Positions 16,644 to 25,847 of a stretch of 37,851 nucleotides of DNA are shown piece by piece; position 1 is the stretch's first letter; every line of letters begins with the position of its first letter. Under the pieces are notes generated by a model. That model was not told where the DNA came from. It saw only the letters and a list, made by a program, of their open reading frames with translations, and ran no database searches. Source of the stretch: Proteobacteria bacterium UBA6920. GTDB taxonomy: Bacteria > Pseudomonadota > Gammaproteobacteria > SG8-11. A program made the position numbers and the translations under genes. The stretch is taken from positions 1 through 37,851 of the forward strand of contig DKAS01000217.1 of the NCBI GenBank assembly GCA_002448875.1. Direction: 5' to 3'.

Positions 16644-17031
16644 TCGGCTCCGGCAACCGCCGAATACAACGAAAAATTCAGGAAACACCAGATGCCGTAC
16701 CACCTCTACCACGGCGACTTAGTAGCTGGCCTGTTTATCCTTATAAGTGCTGCCAGGAAGTTGGATGCGATTTATGCACCCGACATTATTGGCAACCGAC
16801 GGCAAAGTAGGGGAGGATTTGCCGACCCCAGTTTGGTCGACCCTAGCCGGATCTGCGTCGTTGCACCGGTTGCCTTTCTCTTGCGGTGCGGGGATAGGTC
16901 AGAGCTTACTGAAGAATGCGGCGAGGGACCGAGTTTTTACCATAACAAATAAATTTTTTTCAGTTGATCGGCATCCTTTTCTGCCTGAGTATCCTCAAGT
17001 AAAATACAGTAACGTCGAGGAGGGTGTAAAA
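16644..17031. other. Intergenic region before the lipoprotein-patatin pair
   Basis: The frame of the lipoprotein is open back to 16747, but that part has no ribosome binding site or recognisable motif and is read here as leader. An 86-codon frame at 16692 is equally unsupported. AT-rich DNA at 16930-17010 (a TTTTTTT run, AAATAAATTTTT) probably holds the promoter. Confidence 0.4.
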
Positions 17032-18522
17032 GTGTCAGTCAGGATGTTATGTTCAATTACGGTTACAAGCTGTTGTTTTTTTGCGGGTTGTGCCGCGACA
17101 ACACTTAACATCAGTCCCACCAGCAACGCAGATGCTGTTAAGGTGACCATCAGCCATGCAATGTGGCCGGCGCCCCCGGCTATCGTCGTTGATCACGGCG
17201 AAGCATACGATGGTGAAACGCTTGCCGCGCGCGCCTTCGTATGCCTGCCGAACGGGAACGCCTTGATCGCGGACAAAGACCAGGAAAGAACTGCCGCAAA
17301 AACGGCGAAACAAGATGTTTCGGTGTTAAACCCGGATGAGGCTGTCGCGGAACTTGACACTTCAAGAGTAAACATTGCCCAATTCGTAAAGCGTAAATTA
17401 GGCATCGAGATGGCCGAGGGTGTTTTAGTTGTGCCCCAGACGCGGTATCCCGAATTGTTGACGGCGCTGGCGCATCAGGATATTTCGGAACGTCAGCTTT
17501 ACGCCAGATATTGCCGTAGCGCCGCGTTTGGCGTATTCGTAGGTAATTTTGGTGCTGACAGCTTGAGCTGGCAAAGAAAACCGGGGAAGCTGAAGATATC
17601 TGAGATGCGCCACACTGATCCGAAAATTGCACGACTCGATTCGCCAATGCTCATCGCCGAATCAGGCCACGCCTATGAGTTTATGTCATACGATAGAGGC
17701 ATCAGAGCTTCCGGGATCTCGCTGGGCAGCAGCGACAGCTTAATTTATGGCCCGGCGGATTTCCAGTACCCGGGAAAGATCGCGGTTATCGGCGCCGCGC
17801 GTATTTTGCGTCCTCCGATGGATAATCATACGCAGAATATCAGCTTGTCAGAAAGCATGCAGGCGGCCAACGACCTGACCGCAAACATTAAACATGTACT
17901 GGAGGGCAAGGGATACCAGGTTGTTTATGCTCAAGCCGCCGGTATCGCCTTCGACTCCCCTGGTTTTATCGACAGGGCAATATACGAAGATCTAAGCAGC
18001 CAAGTCGATAACGTCAAACAACGCGTTACCCACCACAGCGCCATCAAGTATCTTGCCGAATATGATACAGATGAAGAGTTAAAGAGTGTCGCCACCAGGT
18101 TATTTACGAATCTAAACGCTGTTCTGGACACCAATGAGTCGGATCTGGTTGCCCCAGTGCCTGGGGATCTCACAACGCTCGCGCGCCATACCGCGTCCGA
18201 TACAATCTGCGTTGTCAAACTTGACGGTGCCAAGTATTCCAAGGGTCAAAAACTCATGTATCTGGCCGCCGACGCTGCCGCACTGACGTTGACTTGTTTC
18301 GAGGCTGCTTCCCAACGACTTGTGTGGTGGCAGTCTTTTTATGAAACGGATGTCAATCCCATTGCGCTGAGCTATGGAGATTACCAGAAGATTCTTAACT
18401 ACTTCCCACAGCAAAGCCAAGCCTCATTTACGGCGTGCCGTTATGAGACTGACCTAAGAGCACATGTTTGTCCGCGGCTGTATCTGAATCCCGCGCCCTA
18501 CCAGGAGCAAAACATGTGGTAG
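17032..18522 (+). CDS. Unrecognised lipoprotein paired with patatin gene
   Basis: The GTG start at 17032 is preceded by GAGGAG at good spacing and gives a lipoprotein signal (F-F-A-G-C, Cys20). The product has 496 residues. I recognise no family. Visible features are V-F-V-G-N-F-G-A-D, a segment I-A-V-I-G-A-A-R-I-L followed by a helix and G-Y-Q-V-V-Y (about 345-400), and later C-V-V-K-L-D-G and L-V-W-W-Q-S-F. This pattern of conserved strand, helix and a tryptophan-rich late strand recalls LpoB/CsgG-like lipoprotein folds, a weak inference. The patatin gene starts 55 bases downstream with no terminator between, so the two are probably co-transcribed. Confidence 0.75.
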   Translation: MSVRMLCSITVTSCCFFAGCAATTLNISPTSNADAVKVTISHAMWPAPPAIVVDHGEAYDGETLAARAFVCLPNGNALIADKDQERTAAKTAKQDVSVLNPDEAVAELDTSRVNIAQFVKRKLGIEMAEGVLVVPQTRYPELLTALAHQDISERQLYARYCRSAAFGVFVGNFGADSLSWQRKPGKLKISEMRHTDPKIARLDSPMLIAESGHAYEFMSYDRGIRASGISLGSSDSLIYGPADFQYPGKIAVIGAARILRPPMDNHTQNISLSESMQAANDLTANIKHVLEGKGYQVVYAQAAGIAFDSPGFIDRAIYEDLSSQVDNVKQRVTHHSAIKYLAEYDTDEELKSVATRLFTNLNAVLDTNESDLVAPVPGDLTTLARHTASDTICVVKLDGAKYSKGQKLMYLAADAAALTLTCFEAASQRLVWWQSFYETDVNPIALSYGDYQKILNYFPQQSQASFTACRYETDLRAHVCPRLYLNPAPYQEQNMW

Positions 18523-18577
18523 GCCTCATGGACCCGGCAGGAGATGTCGTCGGTCTGAAATAACAGGTTGAAGCGTC

Positions 18578-21277
18578 ATGGCCATGCATCCAAGTAAATT
18601 CCTGCATTTTGCCCTGCTTTTCCTCTATATATGTAGTTCGATGTGCCATGCCGCGGCGGCCGGCAAAGGCAATGATTTCTCTCTCGCCATCAGTGGTGGA
18701 GTCAGCCTCGGTGCCTATGAGGCCGGTTTGAATTGGACCATAGTCAACTATCAGAAAAGCGACGGCGGCAGCCATTTGCGCTCCGTTACCGGGGCTTCCG
18801 CCGGATCCATCAATGCGCTGCTGTCGGCGGTGAGCTGGTGTCTTGATGAGGGGCTAGCCAGCCAGCAACAATCCGCCATTGCTGCTATCGTCGGCGGTGA
18901 TGGTGGTGTCTTTAACAGCGCGGGAAACAATCTGTTGCGCGAAATCTGGCTGCGCATCGGTTTTGACAAATTGCTGCCGGCGGACCAGATCAGAAATGAG
19001 CTGTATATGCCCGAGGACGCATTATTGACGCGGTACGCTTTCCGGGAAGTCATAGCGAAAATCGTTAAACTCGCCGAATTGAGAATATTCAGCAACTGCG
19101 CTATACCCATGGGATTGGTGGTAACACGGGTAACGCCCTTGGCGCTGAAAATAAAAAACGTGCAGATTAACAGTACACGCATGGTCATACCGCTGCTGGT
19201 GCGGGCGGGCGGCGACCATGGTCTGGAATTTCATGGCCTTTTGCTGCCGGAGGAGGAAAAGCGATTTGGCAGTGTCATCTATTTACCGACGCTGGATCCT
19301 GTCGCCAGGGACGTAAAGCTGAGTGCCCGGCATTCGGCCAGCTATCCCATAGGGATAAAGTCAGTTATTACGGCCATACTGACCTCCAGTGCCTACCCGG
19401 TGGCATTTGGTCGGATAAATCTGGCACATTGCCAACCCCTGGCCTACGGCGATCTGCAGGTGAACACGGAGAAGGAATATTTCAGTCAACGCGCGCTAAA
19501 TCACTTTCAGACGGAGGAAGTGACAAACGGGCAATACCACTGCCCGCAGGGTACCGCTCTGGCGAGGGCCGAGTTTGTCGATGGCGGCGCATTCGATAAT
19601 CTTCCAGTCGGGTTATCTGCGCATTTGAACCAAATCGAGCGTGGCGACGCGCCGGTGGCGGGTAAGTCCGTGGTAAAGCATGTTAACTACTACTATATGG
19701 ATCCTGACAACTTGCGCCCTGGGGGACGGAAGGACCGATCAAAGACAGCGCTTGGTTTCTCCTATGACGCTAAAGTCATGTCTTTCGACATTGTGGAGCA
19801 GCTGCGCTTTCTCCTTGGCAGCAGTAAAGCCAGTAGCGACAATGAGCTATACAACAGTTTTCGCTGGAATCCTATTCCCAAGGATGATCTGTACCTGACA
19901 ACGCGTTTCGCTCCGCTGACGGGAAAATACTGGGGACACTTCGGCGCTTTCATCGACTTTTCGTTTCGCGAATATGATTATTTTGTCGGCATCTACGATG
20001 GAATCGTCGCATTGAGCGAGCAGCGATGCGCTGCTTTTAACGACGCGGAAGGCGTAGCATCGGAACGGCAGTACCGAGCCTGCGTCGACGACAATTTTTT
20101 CAAGATATACAATCAGCTGAACAGATCTGGTGATATTGTCCTGGCTTACATGATTCGTCTGCTGACCAGTTACGAGAACGAAAGTCGCGGCTTTTCCAGT
20201 GACGATCTCAGGGAAAAACTGCGTCAGCTCCCTGGTTCAGCCTGCCTGCAGAAAAATGCCGCCGATGCATGCGGGATGCAACCCGACGATCGTCAACGGG
20301 TGCGCAAGCTCACCATGATCCACGACGCTCTGACAAAACGCACAGAGCGGCTGCGGGCGGCAAGTGACGTTGAGTATGCCGGGCAGGATAGACAGGTGGC
20401 ATTTACCGATTTTATTTACGCGTTAAAGGGAGCCGGTTATCCATCTGGTCACAATGAAGCGGTGCTGGACTATATTCTGGAAAATGCAGACCGTGATCCG
20501 AACACCTGGTACCGGCCGTTGGTCACAAGAGCCAGTCATCGCCTGATTAAGTTGGAGAATACCGAGCTTTATACGGAATACGACAAATCTAACCACGCCG
20601 ATGGTGCGCCAACTCCGAACAATGCTGCACTTTCAGATGCCACGCAGTCGGTGGCGGATCAAGGGACAGATTTCGGAAATCTCAAACCGGTAGCAAAATT
20701 TTCCGTTTTTGCCAGCGCCGTGGTGGCCAACACGCTTGTCGGATTTGACAGTCGGTTATCCTTGACACAATCCTCCTCCCCGGAAATAGGCGCATGGGCT
20801 TTAGTTCCCTATGAGCTTGGAATAGACGTGCGCAATGGGGGGATGGTCGGTTCCTGGGAACCCAGCTGGAATATGGGAGGCAATCATTTTCTGAATCTTA
20901 AACTCATGCCTTACGATAACAATCGCTACGGAGAGTATGATGTTCATATGAGTCAAGTGGATGTACTTTACAAGTATCGAACGGGATTTGCTATCAGTTC
21001 GGTCGCAATAGGTGGTAACTGGACGCGAACTTATAAGGATTGGGGCGGCGAAACCCGACAATTCAATCATGGATTGGCGGCGCACATAGGCTTGCTGGCC
21101 GACAAACTGCGCATCAGCATCGGCAAACACGCTTATGACAGCGACTATTTTCCAGGTAACAACTTCTATTTGACGTTCAGTCTTACCGATGTGCCCGGAC
21201 TGTTTTATTGGCTGCACGAAACCTACAACGCAGGCCCCGGGGAAGTTCGACGTGAAAACCAGAAATTTTTTCCTTAG
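18578..21277 (+). CDS. Exported patatin-like phospholipase with beta-rich tail
   Basis: An 899-residue protein with a signal peptide (cleavage near H-A-A-A-A, about 27). The patatin domain is complete: oxyanion loop G-G-V-S-L-G (40-45), nucleophile elbow G-A-S-A-G (Ser74) and catalytic Asp335 in D-G-G-A-F. Patatins are Ser-Asp dyad lipid acyl hydrolases. A long helical middle region (about 450-690) follows. The last 180 residues are beta-rich (L-N-L-K-L-M-P-Y-D, V-D-V-L-Y-K-Y-R-T-G-F), possibly a membrane-anchoring barrel; no POTRA domain as in PlpD-type autotransporters was seen. The enzyme would act outside the cytoplasm, perhaps with the upstream lipoprotein as partner. Confidence 0.88.
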   Translation: MAMHPSKFLHFALLFLYICSSMCHAAAAGKGNDFSLAISGGVSLGAYEAGLNWTIVNYQKSDGGSHLRSVTGASAGSINALLSAVSWCLDEGLASQQQSAIAAIVGGDGGVFNSAGNNLLREIWLRIGFDKLLPADQIRNELYMPEDALLTRYAFREVIAKIVKLAELRIFSNCAIPMGLVVTRVTPLALKIKNVQINSTRMVIPLLVRAGGDHGLEFHGLLLPEEEKRFGSVIYLPTLDPVARDVKLSARHSASYPIGIKSVITAILTSSAYPVAFGRINLAHCQPLAYGDLQVNTEKEYFSQRALNHFQTEEVTNGQYHCPQGTALARAEFVDGGAFDNLPVGLSAHLNQIERGDAPVAGKSVVKHVNYYYMDPDNLRPGGRKDRSKTALGFSYDAKVMSFDIVEQLRFLLGSSKASSDNELYNSFRWNPIPKDDLYLTTRFAPLTGKYWGHFGAFIDFSFREYDYFVGIYDGIVALSEQRCAAFNDAEGVASERQYRACVDDNFFKIYNQLNRSGDIVLAYMIRLLTSYENESRGFSSDDLREKLRQLPGSACLQKNAADACGMQPDDRQRVRKLTMIHDALTKRTERLRAASDVEYAGQDRQVAFTDFIYALKGAGYPSGHNEAVLDYILENADRDPNTWYRPLVTRASHRLIKLENTELYTEYDKSNHADGAPTPNNAALSDATQSVADQGTDFGNLKPVAKFSVFASAVVANTLVGFDSRLSLTQSSSPEIGAWALVPYELGIDVRNGGMVGSWEPSWNMGGNHFLNLKLMPYDNNRYGEYDVHMSQVDVLYKYRTGFAISSVAIGGNWTRTYKDWGGETRQFNHGLAAHIGLLADKLRISIGKHAYDSDYFPGNNFYLTFSLTDVPGLFYWLHETYNAGPGEVRRENQKFFP

Positions 21278-21471
21278 TCAGCCGCTATCGGGCGGGGTAA
21301 CCATCCAAATGCATGTATATCGGACGTGCCTGGCCCTTGAAGTCCGTGCTGGCGCAGACTTATAGATTGGCGGATCGGCGGGCGAAGATGCCGGGGGGTA
21401 TAAAACACAATAGATTCTTCGCTGGCATCGATCGAGTCGCTGTGGTTAAAGTTAAATAAAGCTTATAAGAA

Positions 21472-23355
21472 TCAATGGGTGGTGTTTCTGGGCTCACCGT
21501 TCAACCAGGCATCCATATCACTGGCGGCCATGGGTCTGGCGATGCCGAATCCCTGACCAAAACGACAGCCCAGCTGCACCAGCTTGTTCCATTGACTTTC
21601 CGTTTCCACACCTTCGGCAATGGCCCTGATTTTCAGGCAGTCGGCCAGTAGAAGTAAAGAGCGTATGATGGCGGCATCCTTGCAGCTCCGGTCTATCTGG
21701 CTGATGAAGAGGCGGTCGATCTTTAATTCAGAGATATGGGTGTTGCGAATGGACTTGAACGAGGTGAAACCACTGCCGAAATCGTCAAGACTGATATGAA
21801 AACCCATGGCGATCAAGTCGACCAGGGTGCGATTCGACGTCGTGCTGCTGGAAGCCAGAGTTGTTTCCGTGATTTCGAAAGTGATCGTCTCGGGAGACAA
21901 CTGATACCGTGACAGGGACCGTGACAACCAGTTGCAGAACGATTTGTCGTCCAATACACGTGGTGAAAGATTGATGGATAGGGGTGTAGACCGGCCATCT
22001 TTGTGCCATATGAGCAGCTGGTCGAATGCCATTTCGATAGTCTCATAGGTGATGTCACGAATCAGATTGCTGCGCTCGGCAATGGAAATGAAGTTACCGG
22101 GCATGACCAGGCCGAATTCCGGGCTGTTCCAACGCACCAGCACTTCTACTCCACTGCCCTGGCCGGTGCCTAGATCTATGATCGGCTGATACTGAAGATA
22201 GAGTTCCTTCTCCTGAATTGCGCGGATAATGTGTTGGCTGGACAGCAAGCCATGGGGGGAAGTATCGGCGCCTTCCTGGGGGCATATTTCGTAGTTCTTT
22301 TGCATCTTTTTGGCGCGGTACATGGCAGCGTCCGCATTCGACAGTAGAACTTCCCTGGTAGTCCCGTGCACGGGATAGCGCGCCACGCCGATGGAAGCGC
22401 CTATCTGTATAACCTCGCCATCAAGCAAAATGGGTTTCGAGATGGTTGCTATGATTTTGTCGACAACCATTTCGATGTGTTCGGTTTTCTCGATGTCATT
22501 TAAAATAAACGCGAATTCATCACCGCCGAGGCGTGCTACGGTATCGCTCTTTCTCATGACGGCCTGCAGGCGAGCGCCGGTTTCCACGAGCACCCGGTCC
22601 CCGGCCTGGTGGCCAAGACTGTCATTGACTTGCTTGAACATGTCGAGATCTATCATCAACAGGCAGAAACTCCCCATTTTTCGTTCGCGGGAGATCAGTG
22701 CCTGGTCAAACCGGTCGAAAAACAGGTTACGATTCGGCAGCCCGGTGAGGGTGTCATACATGCTTAAACGCCGCAGGTTCTCCTGCGTGTCATGCAGTTT
22801 GCGCTGCAGGTCGGAAGCATGCAGGGCGGAGGAAATGATGGACAGTATGGACTCCCGGGTTATATTCTTTTTCTGCAGATAATCGAAGACACCCAGGCGC
22901 AGCGCTTCTACCGCCGTGTCTTCGTCGCCTTTGCCGGTGATCATAATAACCGGCAGATGATTGCGGTCGCGCTGCCGCAGCTCCTGCAGAACATCCTTGC
23001 CGGTCATGTCACCAAGGTGATAGTCGAGAAAGAGGATGTCGATATCACTGCTTTCCATTTGCAGTATAGCGTCTCGTCCACTGGCAGCATTGTGCAGGAT
23101 TACCGGCAGTTTAAGTTTGTCGATTACACGACTGATCCGTTCCCGATCCACGTCGTCATCGTCGGCAATAAGCAGGTTGGCATTGCTGCGAGTGGCAAAC
23201 AGCCCGTCCCAAGAACCGGCAGTGATGCTGCTTTCGTTGCTGCTGGTATTGACGTTGGGCGCCAGGTCGATTGCAGGTCGGTCTGTCTTCACGTCTGCTG
23301 CTACAACAGAAGGGATTGGAGTAAGTTCGCTGGTAGGTGCTCTACGGATGTTCAT
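21472..23355 (-). CDS. Response regulator with GGDEF and EAL domains
   Basis: A 627-residue protein. After a disordered N-terminus comes a receiver domain (about 58-175; acidic D-D-D-D at 65-68, phospho-acceptor Asp111 in L-F-L-D-Y-H). A GGDEF domain follows (about 200-360) with intact G-G-D-E-F (277-281) and an inhibitory I-site R-K-S-D five residues before it. The EAL domain (about 375-620) has E-V-L for E-A-L (404-406), N-L-S-P-R, E-I-T-E-T, L-D-D-F-G-S-G, K-I-D and E-G-V-E-T. Both c-di-GMP synthase and phosphodiesterase signatures are kept, so it may do both, switched by phosphorylation. Its start overlaps the upstream regulator's stop by four bases. Confidence 0.95.
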   Translation of the reverse strand: MNIRRAPTSELTPIPSVVAADVKTDRPAIDLAPNVNTSSNESSITAGSWDGLFATRSNANLLIADDDDVDRERISRVIDKLKLPVILHNAASGRDAILQMESSDIDILFLDYHLGDMTGKDVLQELRQRDRNHLPVIMITGKGDEDTAVEALRLGVFDYLQKKNITRESILSIISSALHASDLQRKLHDTQENLRRLSMYDTLTGLPNRNLFFDRFDQALISRERKMGSFCLLMIDLDMFKQVNDSLGHQAGDRVLVETGARLQAVMRKSDTVARLGGDEFAFILNDIEKTEHIEMVVDKIIATISKPILLDGEVIQIGASIGVARYPVHGTTREVLLSNADAAMYRAKKMQKNYEICPQEGADTSPHGLLSSQHIIRAIQEKELYLQYQPIIDLGTGQGSGVEVLVRWNSPEFGLVMPGNFISIAERSNLIRDITYETIEMAFDQLLIWHKDGRSTPLSINLSPRVLDDKSFCNWLSRSLSRYQLSPETITFEITETTLASSSTTSNRTLVDLIAMGFHISLDDFGSGFTSFKSIRNTHISELKIDRLFISQIDRSCKDAAIIRSLLLLADCLKIRAIAEGVETESQWNKLVQLGCRFGQGFGIARPMAASDMDAWLNGEPRNTTH

Positions 23356-23795
23356 GCGCGGCGCCTCCCCGGAAGAAATACGGTATCCTGGTACGACAGG
23401 ATAAGCTTGGCCAGATGGTTGAACTGCTGGCCAACCGCGGATTTCACCATATACCCGGCGATATGGTCCTGATAGGCTCTGCTGCGGTCGTTATCATCGT
23501 TGGAGGTTGTCAGAATGAATACGACATTTGACGACAAGGCGGCGTCGTTGCGCAGTTCCTTGAGGAATTCGAAGCCATTCATGCGGGGCATATTCAGGTC
23601 AAGAAGAATGACAAATGGTTCAGGAATTTTCTTGGTAGGATGGCTGCCACGCAGAATCTCCAGTGCTTCCAGGCCGTCACCCGCGGTGATGATCGGAAAT
23701 GGTATTCCGGATTTCTTGAAACTGCGAATAACGCTTTCGCAGGCCACATCATCATCGTCAATGAGGAATACGGATAGCAATTCACTACTGAGCAT
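23352..23795 (-). CDS. Single-domain response regulator (Rcp1-like)
   Basis: A 147-residue lone receiver domain: acidic I-D-D-D-D (12-16), phospho-acceptor Asp66 in L-L-D-L-N-M-P, Thr at L-T-T-S (about 96) and Lys118. There is no output domain, so it acts through protein contacts, like Rcp1-type partners of sensor kinases. AGGAGA stands seven bases before the ATG. It overlaps the kinase gene by 11 bases and the GGDEF-EAL gene by four, giving a tightly coupled three-gene signalling operon. Confidence 0.93.
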   Translation of the reverse strand: MLSSELLSVFLIDDDDVACESVIRSFKKSGIPFPIITAGDGLEALEILRGSHPTKKIPEPFVILLDLNMPRMNGFEFLKELRNDAALSSNVVFILTTSNDDNDRSRAYQDHIAGYMVKSAVGQQFNHLAKLILSYQDTVFLPGRRRA

Positions 23796-25254
23796 TGAAG
23801 TCTCTCCTGGGGAATCTCGGCCACGAAAAGCGAAAACAGCAGCCTCTCTTACCGTCTTCGGTTATTACCTCGATGTTGCCGCCGTGTGCCTGGACCAGAC
23901 GTTTACACACCGCTAGTCCCACGCCGGATCGTGATTTGTCTGCATTATTCAGTGACTGGAACAGTTTGAATATCCTTCCATGAGCGGCAGATGGAATTCC
24001 CGGGCCGTCGTCGGAGACGCAAATTGAAGCAAAAGAGCCCTCGTACCTGACATCTATGGCAATATTCCCCCGCTGCTGATCATGGTGATTGATTGCGTTG
24101 GAAACAAGATTGCGCAGAACGGTCGATAGGGGGGTGTAGTTCGTGAAAATCTCGCCAAGTTCACCGCTGACGTCAACGGTGAATCCGGGAGGTAGATCTA
24201 CAATTGATCTGACATCGGCGACTAAATCGGCAACCTTAAACGATTTATAGTCATTTGCGCTGCGACTGGAGCGCGCAAAACTCAACAGATCTTCCATCAG
24301 CTTTTCCATGCGCGCGATTCGCAAGTGGACCCGCTCGAGGTTGTTACGTACCGGTTCTGGCATGTCACTGCCAAGATCTTCTTCTATCCATTCGATCAGG
24401 CTGTTGATGCCACGTAATGGGGACTTCAGGTCGTGGGACGCGACGTAGGTGAATTCATCAAGATCCGCATTGATCTGTTTTAGCCGAAGCTCAGCAACTT
24501 TACGTTCGGTGATGTCGACCACAGTGGCAACGATATGCTTTCCACTGTCGGTGACTAGGTGATTGAGGCCTATTTCAACCGGAAATTCACTGCCAGATTT
24601 ATGCAGTCCGGTGAGATCCCTGTTCAGCCCCATGTCGCGGGTAGCGGGATTCTTCTGGAAATTCTGCCGGTATCCGTGATGGGACATGCGAAAACGCTCC
24701 GGTACCAGTGTTTCCAGCGGTTGCCCCCGTAGTTCCTCCGCGCTGTAGCCAAAAGTCTGAAGCAGCTTGCGGTTGGTGACGGCGATATTTCCCGCGGCAT
24801 TGATAACCAGCATTCCCACGGGAGCTGCTTCGATAATCCTGAGGATATTCTGCTCCATGGCCCGATAGGCGGAGAGGTCGACAACTGTGGCCAGCACCTG
24901 CATCCCGGTCGTCGTCGTGATCGGGTTCAAGCCGATTTCGATTGCAAACAAGCTGCCGTCTTTGCGCATGGCGAACAGTTCACGGCCCTGTCCCATGATA
25001 CGTTTTTCGGGCTGGGCGATGAATTTTGCCATGAAATCTGTGTGCGCCGATCGTACGGCCGCAGGCAACAGCACGTCGACGGTTTTACCAATCAACTCCT
25101 GCCGGTCGTAACCGAAGAGCGCGGCGAACGCAGAATTATAGTTGCAGATCCTGCCGTTTCGATCACACACCAAGGTGCTGACGGGCAGGGCGTCGATGAT
25201 GGAAGTATCGAGTTCCTGCTGGGCTTCGACGAACACAGGTGCGACCGAATTCAT
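23785..25254 (-). CDS. Soluble PAS-PAS sensor histidine kinase
   Basis: A 489-residue protein with no membrane segment. Two PAS domains (about 15-130 and 137-250; repeated F-G-Y-x-x-x-E-L and V-E-I-G-L-N) precede a HisKA domain with F-T-Y-V-A-S-H-D-L-K-S-P-L (His274). The ATPase domain has N-box L-R-N-L-V-S-N-A (Asn386), G1 D-D-G-P-G-I, F-box F-K-L-F-Q and G2 G-V-G-L-A-V. The phytochrome-type S-H-D-L-K-x-P H-box matches kinases that pair with Rcp1-like regulators. First gene of the operon; GGAA stands before the start. The signal is unknown. Confidence 0.95.
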   Translation of the reverse strand: MNSVAPVFVEAQQELDTSIIDALPVSTLVCDRNGRICNYNSAFAALFGYDRQELIGKTVDVLLPAAVRSAHTDFMAKFIAQPEKRIMGQGRELFAMRKDGSLFAIEIGLNPITTTTGMQVLATVVDLSAYRAMEQNILRIIEAAPVGMLVINAAGNIAVTNRKLLQTFGYSAEELRGQPLETLVPERFRMSHHGYRQNFQKNPATRDMGLNRDLTGLHKSGSEFPVEIGLNHLVTDSGKHIVATVVDITERKVAELRLKQINADLDEFTYVASHDLKSPLRGINSLIEWIEEDLGSDMPEPVRNNLERVHLRIARMEKLMEDLLSFARSSRSANDYKSFKVADLVADVRSIVDLPPGFTVDVSGELGEIFTNYTPLSTVLRNLVSNAINHHDQQRGNIAIDVRYEGSFASICVSDDGPGIPSAAHGRIFKLFQSLNNADKSRSGVGLAVCKRLVQAHGGNIEVITEDGKRGCCFRFSWPRFPRRDFNAQ

Positions 25255-25323
25255 ACCAGTTTCCGATAGTTGATAAAAAGTGACAAATTCCGGGACGAGT
25301 TACCGAAATCAAAACCAAGCATT

Positions 25324-25340
25324 ACGCTATGAAATAGCGT
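25324..25340. promoter_or_regulatory. Inverted repeat upstream of the kinase operon
   Basis: ACGCTAT, GAA, ATAGCGT: a perfect 7-bp inverted repeat about 70 bases before the histidine kinase start. It could be an operator or a leader hairpin. Confidence 0.3.
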
Positions 25341-25356
25341 CTGGGGAGGGGGGAGT

Positions 25357-25407
25357 ATGAATAAAATCTGGTTAAGAAAGATGGCAGCAACAACGGCTGC
25401 GAAATAG
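25357..25407 (+). CDS. Possible 16-residue peptide
   Basis: A 17-codon frame (M-N-K-I-W-L-R-K-M-A-A-T-T-A-A-K) starts four bases after a purine-rich run, GGGGAGGGGGGAGT, that can serve as ribosome binding site. It has no recognisable family and no gene directly behind it, so it may be chance. Confidence 0.15.
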   Translation: MNKIWLRKMAATTAAK

Positions 25408-25726
25408 TGAGTTGCATAGAGGCGTCGGCCAGCAATCGGTTCAAACCGTTGTCTGGTAACCGTTTCAAATGGGCTGGAAACTTGGCAAGCGGATTCCAGG
25501 GTGGCGTCGGCGTGGGGCGGGTGGCATCTTGGTCCTGGGTGTCGGGGTTAGGTTTAGCTTTTTATACTAAAATCACATAAGTACTCGAAAATACAGGGGG
25601 TAATAGCGGTAAGCTTGCTTGAATTTTACGGGGTGGGACGCTGGTTGTGGCTGGATGGTGTGACCGATTCGAAGGGTGCGTGTCCAGAGATTCCTGTCCT
25701 GAGTTTCCTACTCGTAGGGTCTAAAA

Positions 25727-25741
25727 TGGGGTGTTACCCCA
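25727..25741. promoter_or_regulatory. TGGGGT/ACCCCA hairpin upstream of VPLPA gene
   Basis: TGGGGT, GTT, ACCCCA form a perfect 6-bp inverted repeat about 105 bases before the VPLPA-CTERM start, followed by CCTTTT. It could be a regulator site or a small hairpin; no match to a known site is claimed. Confidence 0.3.
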
Positions 25742-25847
25742 CCTTTTCTGTACACTTATGTAATCTAGAATAAGCGCGTGCTGTAAGGGGAAATAAAAGC
25801 AGTCATTTCTATTTCAAGAAATTATTAGGACATAAGGATGTAAGAAA

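Larger units (their letters stand above)
25255..25847. other. Divergent intergenic region, kinase operon to VPLPA gene
   Basis: No substantial gene is seen in 590 bases. It holds inverted repeats at 25324-25340 and 25727-25741, a very short frame with a strong ribosome binding site at 25357, and a repeated ACCGTT motif around 25440-25475. It must contain promoters for the divergent kinase and VPLPA-CTERM genes, but no clear sigma-70 or sigma-54 boxes were found. Confidence 0.45.

Noticed and set aside
16692..16952. 86-codon frame before the lipoprotein gene
   Set aside because: There is no ribosome binding site, signal or family resemblance, and it overlaps the probable leader of the lipoprotein gene.
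25560..25847. Sigma-54 promoter for the VPLPA-CTERM gene
   Set aside because: I looked for a TGGC-N8-TGC type -24/-12 element and saw no convincing match, so no such promoter is claimed.
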